Assembly (NCBI GenBank): GCA_012719115.1
Contig: JAAYAZ010000017.1
Location: 1 to 7,940, forward strand
Source of the DNA: Dehalococcoidales bacterium
Lineage (GTDB): Bacteria > Chloroflexota > Dehalococcoidia > Dehalococcoidales > UBA5627
Direction: 5' to 3'
DNA: 7,940 nucleotides
In this document: positions 1-5,741 of the stretch, one piece after another
How positions within the stretch are numbered: the stretch's first letter is position 1
How the letters are laid out: each line of letters opens with the position of its first letter
Program-made: the position numbers and the translations under genes
The notes under the pieces: generated by a model
Database searches by the model: none
What the model was told of the DNA's origin: nothing
Seen by the model: the letters and a program-made list of their open reading frames with translations, nothing else

Positions 1-65
1 AAGTATCACAAATCGAAGTCTAACAATAATAGTACTGTTTAACAAGTAATTATAAGTAATTTATT

Positions 66-94
66 TTGAAAAATTTTAGATATTATGATTTAAT
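66..94 (+). promoter_or_regulatory. Predicted sigma70-type promoter of the mntP-like gene
   Basis: A TTGAAA -35 box (66-71) is separated by 17 bp from a TTTAAT -10 box (89-94), and a TG at 86-87 makes it an extended -10. Transcription would start near 101 and leave a leader of about 40 nt before the ATG at 142. This is read by eye only. The first 65 bases of the window are AT-rich and show no gene. Confidence 0.5.
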
Positions 95-141
95 CAGTCT
101 GCTTTTTGCAAGTTAATAGAATCTTGGACGGAATTGACTTA

Positions 142-714
142 ATGAATAGCCTCGATTTAATCTCCGTATTTATAATCGCCCTCGGCCTTTCCGCTGATTG
201 CTTTGCTGTTGCTTTCAGCGGATGCATCGCTATGAAATCTGTTTCCAGAAAACAAATTATCGTCGCCTCTTTATCATTCGGTATCTTCCAGGCCCTGATG
301 CCCGTTCTGGGATGGCTGGCAGGACAAACCATCGTTGACTCGATTGCCGATTACGACCACTGGGTTGCTTTCCCACTTTTGGCTTTTATAGGCGGCAAGA
401 TGGTTTGGGAATCCTTCCGCAAGCAAGATGAAAACTGCAAAACCGATATTACAAAACCGGGCTCACTTTTAACACTGTCGATTGCCACCAGCATAGATGC
501 ACTGGCGGTTGGACTGACCTTTGCTTTCCTAAAAGTAAACATTGCCCTAGCCGCCGGAGTTATCGGTATAACAGCGTTTCTGATTACGATACTCGGATTT
601 CTGCTGGGCAAAAAAGCCGGAAAAGTGCTCGGCAAGCGTGCGGAACTTATCGGTGGGCTTATTCTGATTGCCATCGGACTGAGGATACTTATCAGCCACC
701 TGCTAGAGGCTTAG
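142..714 (+). CDS. mntP: MntP-type manganese efflux pump (DUF204 family)
   Basis: This is an inner-membrane protein of 190 residues that should export Mn2+ and so protect against manganese excess. The sequence shows about six hydrophobic segments (roughly residues 6-28, 37-58, 73-92, 107-129, 132-155 and 168-188) in two related halves. Each half carries the family's acidic signature: SADCFAVA with D19 in helix 1, and TSIDALAVG with D119 in helix 4. The length matches the family (E. coli MntP has 188 residues). I chose the ATG at 142 because a GGA-rich ribosome site (126-132) lies 9 nt upstream and the membrane segment follows at once. A longer version starting with TTG at 106 would add 12 residues with no clear ribosome site. 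The stop overlaps the stop of the convergent pterin synthase gene. The substrate is assigned by family only and has not been shown here. Confidence 0.88.
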   Translation: MNSLDLISVFIIALGLSADCFAVAFSGCIAMKSVSRKQIIVASLSFGIFQALMPVLGWLAGQTIVDSIADYDHWVAFPLLAFIGGKMVWESFRKQDENCKTDITKPGSLLTLSIATSIDALAVGLTFAFLKVNIALAAGVIGITAFLITILGFLLGKKAGKVLGKRAELIGGLILIAIGLRILISHLLEA

Positions 715-1082
715 TCTTCCCTATATTCCACGGCGCTCTCGGGCGATTCCCACACCTTGACGCCGGACAATTTTACGGGGGCATCCTTCAACTCGATTTT
801 CATCGCTTCATAGACAGTGCGGGCGATGTTTTCCGAAGAGGGATTGATTTTGTCGAAGGGCGGTGTTTCGTCCAGATTGGTATGGTCGAAGCGGGAAAGC
901 ACTTCTTTCAAAATCCTCTTCAATTCGGTAAAGTCGAAAGCCAGCCCGATATCGTCCAGCTGCGACGAGGTTACTTTAACTTTCACGACAAAACGATGTC
1001 CGTGCAGGTTCTCGCATTTACCCTTATACCCTCTTAAGGCGTGGGCGGCATCGAAGTGTTCTTCTACTGACAGTTTATACAT
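711..1082 (-). CDS. queD: 6-pyruvoyl-tetrahydropterin synthase family (COG0720), probable dual-function PTPS-I/III
   Basis: A cytosolic tunnelling-fold enzyme of 123 residues that acts on 7,8-dihydroneopterin triphosphate, the product of GTP cyclohydrolase I. The zinc ligands are visible as H14, H27 and H29. The nucleophile C23 lies in KCENLHGH, the D66-H67 pair in DHTNLDE, and the pterin-anchoring glutamate is E112 in WESPES. QueD proteins (PTPS-I) have CxxxHGH, and folate-pathway PTPS-III proteins have ExxHGH. Here C23 and E24 are adjacent, giving CExxHGH, the signature reported for enzymes that serve both queuosine and folate synthesis. The gene follows folP and folK in the same direction, and no folB is present, which supports a folate role. 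The start ATG (1080-1082) has an AAAGGA ribosome site (1090-1095) about 7 nt upstream. The 169-bp gap to folK contains a candidate private promoter, so it may be transcribed separately. The family call is firm and the dual role is inferred. Confidence 0.9.
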   Translation of the reverse strand: MYKLSVEEHFDAAHALRGYKGKCENLHGHRFVVKVKVTSSQLDDIGLAFDFTELKRILKEVLSRFDHTNLDETPPFDKINPSSENIARTVYEAMKIELKDAPVKLSGVKVWESPESAVEYRED

Positions 1083-1136
1083 TTTCTGGTCCTTTATTTT
1101 AATTAACCTTATTTACTTTCTGTCTTATCCGCTTAA

Positions 1137-1165
1137 ACTATATACAATGACCTGGGACAGGTAAA
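1137..1165 (-). promoter_or_regulatory. Predicted promoter of the queD-like gene
   Basis: On the minus strand, a TTTACC -35 box (1160-1165) and a TATAGT -10 box (1137-1142) are 17 bp apart. The start would be near 1130 and the leader about 48 nt. A short inverted repeat, ACCTG-GGA-CAGGT (1150-1162), overlaps the edge of the -35 box and could be an operator, though it is short enough to be chance. If real, this promoter separates the expression of the pterin synthase from folP-folK. Confidence 0.4.
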
Positions 1166-1173
1166 ACTCTAAA

Positions 1174-1234
1174 TGTCATGCTGAATTCGTAAGGGACGAT
1201 TGAAGCCCCGATAAATCGGGACTCCCGAATGACA
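1174..1234. repeat. Small palindromic intergenic element with TGTCAT/ATGACA ends
   Basis: A 61-bp stretch between queD and folK is bounded by TGTCAT (1174-1179) and its complement ATGACA (1229-1234). It contains a strong hairpin, CCCGAT-AA-ATCGGG (1207-1220). It resembles the short non-coding interspersed repeats common in environmental bacterial genomes, and a related GC hairpin occurs at 5754-5771. Copy number cannot be judged from one window. No U-tract follows the hairpin on either strand, so I do not call it a terminator. Confidence 0.45.
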
Positions 1235-1251
1235 ATAAGAATCAATTCCTA

Positions 1252-1755
1252 TTAAGTGCAGGTTACTTTCATAACCCCCTGAATACCGTTTTCCAGCTCA
1301 GCAAGCATAGTGCTAATCGTTTTTTTTGTTACCGGATGCACCACATTGGGAGCAATTTCCGCCATCGGAACCAGCGCAAATGCCCGGTTGGGCAAAGATG
1401 CGTGGGGGATTATTAGTTCGGGTGTATCGATTATTTCATCTCCGTAAAACAGTATATCGATATCAATCGGGCGGGGGTCATTGTGAGAGTTCGGCTGGCG
1501 GCCCATTTTCCGTTCGATAGATTTTGCCAGCATTAAAATATCCTGCGGTTTAAAGATTGTTTTCACCTGGCAAACCATATTTAAAAAGCGCGGCTGTTCA
1601 CGATTCTCCATCGCCTCGGTATCGTATATCGATGATTTTGCCGTTATACGCAACCTTTGGGATAGATAATCTAATGCCTTTTCCAGATTATCCTTGCGGT
1701 CACCCAAATTGGAACCCAGCCCTAAATATACCGTTGTATATTCCATCCCTGCCAT
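1252..1755 (-). CDS. folK: 2-amino-4-hydroxy-6-hydroxymethyl-dihydropteridine pyrophosphokinase (HPPK)
   Basis: A cytosolic folate-pathway kinase of 167 residues. It transfers pyrophosphate from ATP to 6-hydroxymethyl-7,8-dihydropterin, making the substrate for FolP. Seen in order: the N-terminal strand and GLGSNLGDR (residues 12-20), the pterin-site segment around FLNMV (57-61), and the family signature PRPIDIDILFYGDE (94-107). In that signature D98 and D100 correspond to the two magnesium-binding aspartates. The segment PHASLPNRAFALVP (117-130) follows. Length is normal for a stand-alone HPPK. The start ATG (1753-1755) lies 8 nt after the folP stop. Its purine-rich ribosome site (AAGGAGAAAGGA on the minus strand, 1768-1779) sits inside the last codons of folP, which suggests translational coupling. 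An alternative in-frame ATG three codons later has no properly spaced ribosome site. Confidence 0.95.
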   Translation of the reverse strand: MAGMEYTTVYLGLGSNLGDRKDNLEKALDYLSQRLRITAKSSIYDTEAMENREQPRFLNMVCQVKTIFKPQDILMLAKSIERKMGRQPNSHNDPRPIDIDILFYGDEIIDTPELIIPHASLPNRAFALVPMAEIAPNVVHPVTKKTISTMLAELENGIQGVMKVTCT

Positions 1756-1763
1756 TTATTGTA

Positions 1764-2603
1764 TTATTCCTTTCTCCTTATTATAGCATCACTCATGCGG
1801 CAAACCCGCACTATCTGTTGGACATCGTGTACCCTTACTATATCGGCTCCGTTGGCAATACCGATGGCTACCGTCGCCGCCGTTCCTTCAAATCTTTGAT
1901 TCTCCGGTAAATCCAGCACTTTTCCGATAAAAGACTTGCGTGAAGTGCCCAGTAAAAGCGGCTTTTTTAAACATTTGAGCTCGGATAGTCTGCCGATGAT
2001 TTCCAGATTCTGCTCCGCTGTTTTACCGAAACCGATACCCGGGTCTATTATAATATTTTCCGGCTTAACACCGCTATTTTCCGCCAGCCTGATTTTATCT
2101 TCCAAGTCAAAAGTTATTGCTGAGATGATATCCCTGGAGGGTTCATCCCGCTGGTTGCTGGTTATGATTATGGGTATTTTCGCTTCCGCCGCAATTTCTG
2201 CCAGCTCGGGGCATTTTTTTAAACCCCAGACGTCGTTTATCAGGTTGGCGCCGGCTTTTACCGCACTGATGGCAACAGACGATTTATATGTATCTATACT
2301 TATCGGAACGGAGACCTGCGACGATAACGCCTTTATTACAGGGACTACCCTGGCTATTTCCTCTTCTTCGGATATCGGCTTCGAATCAGGTCTGGTGGAC
2401 TCCCCGCCGATATCAATAATATCGGCTCCCTGCCTGATAAAAAGCTTAGCCTGCGCAATTGCAGAGTCCACATTATCTAACCCGTCTCCCGAAAAGGAAT
2501 CGGGGCTGACATTTACGATACCCATTACGTAGGTGCGCTCACCCCAGTTAAAAACTGTATTTCCGCAACGGGTAGCGGGCAGCGCAGGGATTTCTCTGTG
2601 CAT
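1764..2603 (-). CDS. folP: Dihydropteroate synthase (DHPS)
   Basis: A cytosolic TIM-barrel enzyme of 279 residues. It joins 6-hydroxymethyl-dihydropterin pyrophosphate to p-aminobenzoate and is the sulfonamide target. Seen in order: MGIVNVSPDSFSGDG (27-41), DIIDIGGESTRPDS (61-74), SIDTYKSSVA (102-111), INDVWGL (122-128), IIIDPGIGFGKT (184-195), LLLGTSRKSFIG (217-228) and the C-terminal IVRVHDV (255-261). These carry the usual pterin and phosphate contacts. One strand departs from the classical LMH motif and reads IITSN (146-150), with T148-S149 in place of Met-His. I chose the ATG at 2601-2603 because AAGGA (2612-2616) is 8 nt upstream. The longer frame starting with TTG at 2661-2663 would begin between the -35 and -10 boxes of the only good promoter and has no ribosome site. 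It is followed directly by folK, and no folB is present. Confidence 0.95.
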   Translation of the reverse strand: MHREIPALPATRCGNTVFNWGERTYVMGIVNVSPDSFSGDGLDNVDSAIAQAKLFIRQGADIIDIGGESTRPDSKPISEEEEIARVVPVIKALSSQVSVPISIDTYKSSVAISAVKAGANLINDVWGLKKCPELAEIAAEAKIPIIITSNQRDEPSRDIISAITFDLEDKIRLAENSGVKPENIIIDPGIGFGKTAEQNLEIIGRLSELKCLKKPLLLGTSRKSFIGKVLDLPENQRFEGTAATVAIGIANGADIVRVHDVQQIVRVCRMSDAIIRRKE

Positions 2604-2645
2604 ACCAATATTCCTTAAATCATTTAGCGCAGGGCTTATTTTTAT

Positions 2646-2673
2646 ATTATATCGGTTTATCAATTCTAATCAA
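2646..2673 (-). promoter_or_regulatory. Predicted promoter of the folP-folK operon
   Basis: On the minus strand, TTGATT (2668-2673) is followed after 16 bp by a perfect TATAAT (2646-2651). Transcription would start near 2639, giving a leader of about 36 nt before the folP ATG at 2603. The position also decides the folP start, because the upstream TTG codon falls inside the promoter. Confidence 0.6.
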
Positions 2674-2819
2674 GTAAATGACAAACAACACTATATAGCT
2701 GAAGCGGACTGTGGTTAAAATATATACGTCAACCGATAATAACATCCATAAACAAATTTGTATCTAAAGCTTTTCTGTAATACCGATGAAATCGAGATAT
2801 AAAGCTCGCCGGGGAAATA

Positions 2820-2848
2820 TTGAAAACAACAGCAACCTTTGATATACT
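2820..2848 (+). promoter_or_regulatory. Predicted promoter of tRNA-Glu
   Basis: TTGAAA (2820-2825), a 17-bp spacer and TATACT (2843-2848) match the consensus at 5 of 6 positions in each box. The start would be at about 2855, only a few bases before the mature tRNA 5' end at 2858, as expected for a strong stable-RNA promoter. Confidence 0.65.
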
Positions 2849-2857
2849 TATTCCAGT

Positions 2858-2933
2858 GCCCCCATCGTCTAGAGGCCTAGGACACTGGCCTTTCACGCCG
2901 GCAACAGCGGTTCGAATCCGCTTGGGGGTACCA
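2858..2933 (+). tRNA. tRNA-Glu (anticodon UUC)
   Basis: A full 76-nt cloverleaf with an encoded CCA (2931-2933). The acceptor arm GCCCCCA (2858-2864) pairs with TGGGGGT (2923-2929), and the first pair is a G-U wobble. The D-stem is GTC/GAC (2867-2869 and 2881-2883). The anticodon stem CTGGC/GCCGG (2885-2889 and 2897-2901) holds loop CTTTCAC with anticodon TTC at 2892-2894. The T-arm is AGCGG, TTCGAAT, CCGCT (2906-2922). The D-loop and anticodon loop closely resemble E. coli tRNA-Glu. The discriminator base is A2930. A run of six T residues (2942-2947) just downstream may help termination, but no convincing stem precedes it. The gene also supplies the Glu-tRNA used for tetrapyrrole synthesis in bacteria with the C5 pathway. 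That is general knowledge and nothing in the window tests it. Confidence 0.96.
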
Positions 2934-3000
2934 AAATCCTCTTTTTTGATTTTTAACTGCCATTTTTTCATCAAAATATATATCTTTTAGCTTTAGAAGT

Positions 3001-3030
3001 TTTACCCCAGCTACATAATTATGGTATAAT
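3001..3030 (+). promoter_or_regulatory. Predicted gyrB promoter (extended -10)
   Basis: A perfect TATAAT (3025-3030) is preceded by TGG (3022-3024), giving an extended -10 element. A weak -35 box, TTTACC (3001-3006), lies 18 bp upstream. Transcription would begin near 3037 and produce a leader of about 80 nt. gyr promoters are supercoiling-controlled in several bacteria, and nothing here proves or excludes that. Confidence 0.55.
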
Positions 3031-3048
3031 TAAATGTGTGATAGAAGC

Positions 3049-3080
3049 GGGGCAGCAGAAACGGACTGCCTCTTTTATTA
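3049..3080 (+). promoter_or_regulatory. Terminator-like hairpin in the gyrB leader
   Basis: GGGGCAG (3049-3055) pairs with CTGCCTC or CTGCCTT-like sequence (3066-3072), giving seven pairs with one G-U and a 10-nt loop. TTTTATTA (3073-3080) follows directly. It lies between the predicted start site and the gyrB start codon, so it could be an attenuator, a pause site or an mRNA-stabilising stem. No leader peptide or alternative anti-terminator is obvious. Confidence 0.4.
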
Positions 3081-3116
3081 TATGGTGTACCAAATCCATT
3101 TTTTATAAGAGTGTAA

Positions 3117-5045
3117 ATGACGCAAGATAACAAGGATTTAAACCGCAATAAGGACTATACGGCTGCCGATATACAGGTATTAGGCGGCCGTGAAGCTGTT
3201 CGCCGGCGCCCCGGTATGTACATCGGCTCAACCGACCAGCGCGGCATGCATCATCTGGTCTATGAAATAGTTCATAACAGTGTCGATGAAGCTATGGCCG
3301 GCTACTGTGACAAGATAAAAATTCACATCGACAAAGATAACATTGTTACAGTGAAGGATAACGGGCGCGGTATTCCCGTCGATATCCACCCCACTACCAA
3401 ATTATCGGCGCTGGAAACGGTTCTGACGGTACTGCATGCCGGAGCCAAATTCGGCGGAAAAACCTACCAGGTATCCGGCGGCCTGCACGGCGTAGGCTCA
3501 TCGGTGGTAAATGCTCTATCGGAGCGTTTGGAAGTATGGGTTAAGCTCAACGGTAAAGAATACTACCAGGAATACAAAAAAGGCATTCCTCAAAAAAGGG
3601 TGGAGGAAATCGGCGAAGCCGAGGGAACAGGGACCACCATCAGATTTGTCGCCGATAAGGAAATATTTACCGAAGAAGAATATGACTTCGACACCCTAAA
3701 CGACCGCTTCCGTGAAATTGCCTATCTGAATAAAGGGCTGGAAATTTCTTTTTACGATGAAAAATCGGACCGTGAACAGACTTTTTATTTCGAGGGCGGT
3801 ATTATAGGATTTGTACGCCATCTAAACCGCAACCGAGCGGTACTTCACAAGTTACCGATATATATATGCAAACAGGAAAATAGCACCGTTGTCGAAGCGG
3901 CTATCCAGTATAACGACGGTTATACCGATAACACACTCAGTTTCGCCAACTGCGTCAATACCGTAGACGGCGGAACCCACCTGACCGGATTCCGTTCGGC
4001 ATTGACACGTGTGCTTAATGACTATGCACATAAAAACAAAATACTTAAAGACGGCGACCCCAATCTGGTCGGAGACGATACCAGAGAAGGGATTACCGCT
4101 GTAATCAGCGTTAAATTATCCGAACCCCAATTCGAAGGACAGACCAAGGGAAAACTGGGAAACATTGAAATCAAGAGTGTAACGGAAAGCATCGTTGTCG
4201 AGGGGCTTTCTCTTTACCTGGAAGAGCATCCGGACGAAGCCAAGAAAATCATCGACAAATGCCTCACTTCCGCTAAAGCTCGTGAAGCCGCCCGGAAAGC
4301 CAGGGACCTGGTTATCCGTAAAAACAGCCTTGAGTCCGGGACACTGCCCGGTAAACTTGCCGACTGCTCGGAAAAAGACCCATCTCTCTGCGAACTGTTC
4401 CTGGTAGAAGGACAATCAGCCGGAGGCTCCGCCAAGGAAGGGCGCAACCGCCGTTTCCAGGCGATACTCCCTTTGAGGGGCAAAATCCTCAATGTAGAAA
4501 AGGCTTCTATGGAGAGAATCCTTTCCAGCGAAGAAATCCGCAATATGATAACCGTTCTCGGCAGCGGTATTGACGATTCAATGGACCTTGCGAGACTGCG
4601 CTACCATCGTGTTGTTCTTATGGCTGATGCAGATGTGGACGGAGCTCATATCCGTACCCTGCTCTTGACCTTTTTCTTCAGGCATATGCCGGAATTGATT
4701 CACAACGGGCATTTGTATATCGCACAGCCTCCCCTTTATAAAATCAAGGCGGGAAAGACTTCGCAATGGGTTTATACCGACCCTGATAAAGACCTTATTC
4801 TGCAAAAAATGAAGCGGGAGTCTAAAAAAGTAGAGGTTCAGAGATACAAGGGTCTCGGTGAAATGAGCGCCGAGCAGTTATGGGATACCACTATGAACCC
4901 GGAAACGCGCACCATGCTTAGGGTCAATATAGAAGATGCCGCCAAATCGGACGAGGTATTCAATATGCTGATGGGCGGAGAGGTTCCTCCCCGCAAAGCC
5001 TTCATTCAGGCACATGCCAAGAGCGTCAAAAACCTGGATATCTAG
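3117..5045 (+). CDS. gyrB: DNA gyrase subunit B
   Basis: The ATPase subunit of DNA gyrase, which forms a GyrA2GyrB2 complex that introduces negative supercoils using ATP. It has 642 residues, typical of the short GyrB form without the E. coli-type insertion. The GHKL ATPase domain (about 15-230) shows YEIVHNSVDEA with E50 (general base) and N54 (Mg/ATP), DNGRGIPV (81-88) and GGLHGVGSSVVNALS (121-135). The transducer domain (about 231-400) carries the ATP-sensing QTK loop (342-344). The TOPRIM domain shows EGQSAGGSAKEGR (431-443, metal-binding E431) and DADVDGAHIRT (504-514, D504/D506/D508). The C-terminal QRYKGLGEM (575-583) completes it. LPLRGKILNVEKA (451-463) favours GyrB over ParE. L144 sits where E. 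coli has R136. The start ATG has only a weak AAGAG ribosome site (3107-3111). No gyrA is adjacent. The next gene on the right converges with this one. Confidence 0.97.
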   Translation: MTQDNKDLNRNKDYTAADIQVLGGREAVRRRPGMYIGSTDQRGMHHLVYEIVHNSVDEAMAGYCDKIKIHIDKDNIVTVKDNGRGIPVDIHPTTKLSALETVLTVLHAGAKFGGKTYQVSGGLHGVGSSVVNALSERLEVWVKLNGKEYYQEYKKGIPQKRVEEIGEAEGTGTTIRFVADKEIFTEEEYDFDTLNDRFREIAYLNKGLEISFYDEKSDREQTFYFEGGIIGFVRHLNRNRAVLHKLPIYICKQENSTVVEAAIQYNDGYTDNTLSFANCVNTVDGGTHLTGFRSALTRVLNDYAHKNKILKDGDPNLVGDDTREGITAVISVKLSEPQFEGQTKGKLGNIEIKSVTESIVVEGLSLYLEEHPDEAKKIIDKCLTSAKAREAARKARDLVIRKNSLESGTLPGKLADCSEKDPSLCELFLVEGQSAGGSAKEGRNRRFQAILPLRGKILNVEKASMERILSSEEIRNMITVLGSGIDDSMDLARLRYHRVVLMADADVDGAHIRTLLLTFFFRHMPELIHNGHLYIAQPPLYKIKAGKTSQWVYTDPDKDLILQKMKRESKKVEVQRYKGLGEMSAEQLWDTTMNPETRTMLRVNIEDAAKSDEVFNMLMGGEVPPRKAFIQAHAKSVKNLDI

Positions 5046-5149
5046 CCCGGCGGTGAAATCCGAGGTTATGCCTCCAGCCTTCATATCTTGAAGCACATAT
5101 AAGGCTGCTATAAAGCCCCACCCCACCATTCTTTCTCTTGCTAATGCGT

Positions 5150-5166
5150 CTTTTATTCAATAAAAG
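5150..5166. repeat. Perfect AT-rich palindrome
   Basis: CTTTTATT, a central C and AATAAAAG form an 8-bp perfect inverted repeat with a single-base centre, about 105 bp after the gyrB stop. It could be a protein-binding site or just part of the surrounding repeat debris. There is no adjacent promoter for it to control. Confidence 0.3.
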
Positions 5167-5209
5167 GTATTTATAAATGCATCAATCGGTAGAGCTTGCC
5201 GCGCCATTC

Positions 5210-5340
5210 ATTCTTAACGAACTCCAGCACGACAAAAAAGTTACCGTTCATCCTGAGCCTGTCGAAGGATTTTAACGGAATTAGACTAATGGTTTTAACA
5301 ACGCTATCACCCTAAAGGGTACTTCGGGTTCGACAAGCCA
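5210..5340. repeat. Degenerate interspersed repeat of the CCTGAGC..GTCGAAGGA type
   Basis: GTTCATCCTGAGC followed by CTGTCGAAGGAT (5246-5270) matches a short repeat that is very widespread in bacterial intergenic DNA and often surfaces as spurious peptides such as HPEPVEG or FDRLRMN. An inverted degenerate copy, GGTTCGACAAGCC, lies at 5327-5339. A more decayed one may lie at 5210-5232 (ACGAACTCCAGCACGAC). Between them ACCCT-AA-AGGGT (5309-5320) forms another small hairpin. Recognition is from memory of the motif and not from a search. Confidence 0.55.
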
Positions 5341-5422
5341 ATCTCGTAATATCGGTACTTCGATTAACCGTCACTTATACTTAGCGTAGCTAATGTGCAA
5401 AGTCAGTATGACAATCAAGATC

Positions 5423-5531
5423 TTCCCTCTTTGGAAAAGAGGGAGTGAGGGAGATTTGTTGCATATTGCTCCATCTATTCCGTCAATTTGCCAAAATCCC
5501 TCTTTCTCTCCCTTTGTGAAATGGAGAGAAT
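5423..5531. repeat. Inverted pair of AAATC-CCTC hairpin repeats (MITE-like)
   Basis: The left arm has a perfect 9-bp hairpin, TCCCTCTTT-GGA-AAAGAGGGA (5424-5444), then GTGAGGGAGATTT (5445-5457). The right arm begins AAATCCCTC (5494-5502) and contains the hairpin TCTCTCC/GGAGAGA (about 5505-5529). The complement of the left arm and the right arm share the same order: AAATC, pyrimidine-rich block, TTT, AAA, purine block. So these look like two inverted, diverged copies of one family, separated by about 36 bp. No coding capacity is seen. Confidence 0.5.
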
Positions 5532-5565
5532 TACGAAGTGGTAGTTCTTTTCTTTATTTACAAAT

Positions 5566-5604
5566 CGTCTTTGCGAGTTTTTCCGAAGGAAAAATGAAGC
5601 AATC
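5566..5604. repeat. Interspersed repeat of the CGTC-TTGCGAG..GAAGCAATC type
   Basis: CGTCTTTGCGAG (5566-5577) and GAAGCAATC (5596-5604) are the two ends of a familiar dispersed intergenic repeat, whose usual form begins CGTCATTGCGAG and ends GAAGCAATC. Between them lies a perfect 7-bp hairpin, TTTTTCC-GAA-GGAAAAA (5578-5594). The motif is recognised from memory, and copy number in this genome is unknown. Confidence 0.55.
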
Positions 5605-5741
5605 CCTGCAATGCAACTTAATTGCCCCATCCCGGATGTTGATTTCCTGAAACCGAAGCGAAATCCCGCGATTAAAAAAGGCTTTGCTTAACCATCAAGG
5701 ATCCAGCATGATAATTGGTTAATGTTATTACGAAAAACACT

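Noticed and set aside
95..141. Manganese riboswitch (yybP-ykoY type) ahead of mntP
   Set aside because: The predicted leader is only about 40 nt, too short for this riboswitch, and its conserved loops are not visible.
1207..1220. CCCGAT-AA-ATCGGG hairpin as a folK terminator
   Set aside because: No U-rich tract follows on the minus strand, and the hairpin sits inside an element that looks like a dispersed repeat.
2729..2974. 81-codon minus-strand open frame with KRIRTAVAGVKGQCPRPL
   Set aside because: It is the antisense of tRNA-Glu and its promoter, and this peptide is a familiar artefact of translating across a tRNA-Glu gene.
2928..3097. GTACCAAAATCC at the tRNA 3' end and GTACCAAATCC in the gyrB leader as possible integration-site repeats
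   Set aside because: The match is about 11 bases with an indel, the interval is only about 160 bp and holds the gyrB promoter, and there is no integrase or foreign cargo.
5171..5251. Minus-strand frame reading MNGNFFVVLEFVKNEWRGKL and ending TAA, looking like a gene relic
   Set aside because: Its start lies inside the CCTGAGC..GTCGAAGGA repeat, and the rest aligns loosely with an inverted decayed copy of the same repeat. There is no ribosome site and only 26 codons, so degenerate repeat is the simpler reading, although a gene remnant is not excluded.
5393..5650. 85-codon plus-strand frame in the gyrB-nadD gap
   Set aside because: It runs through three different repeat elements, has no ribosome site and encodes no recognisable domain.
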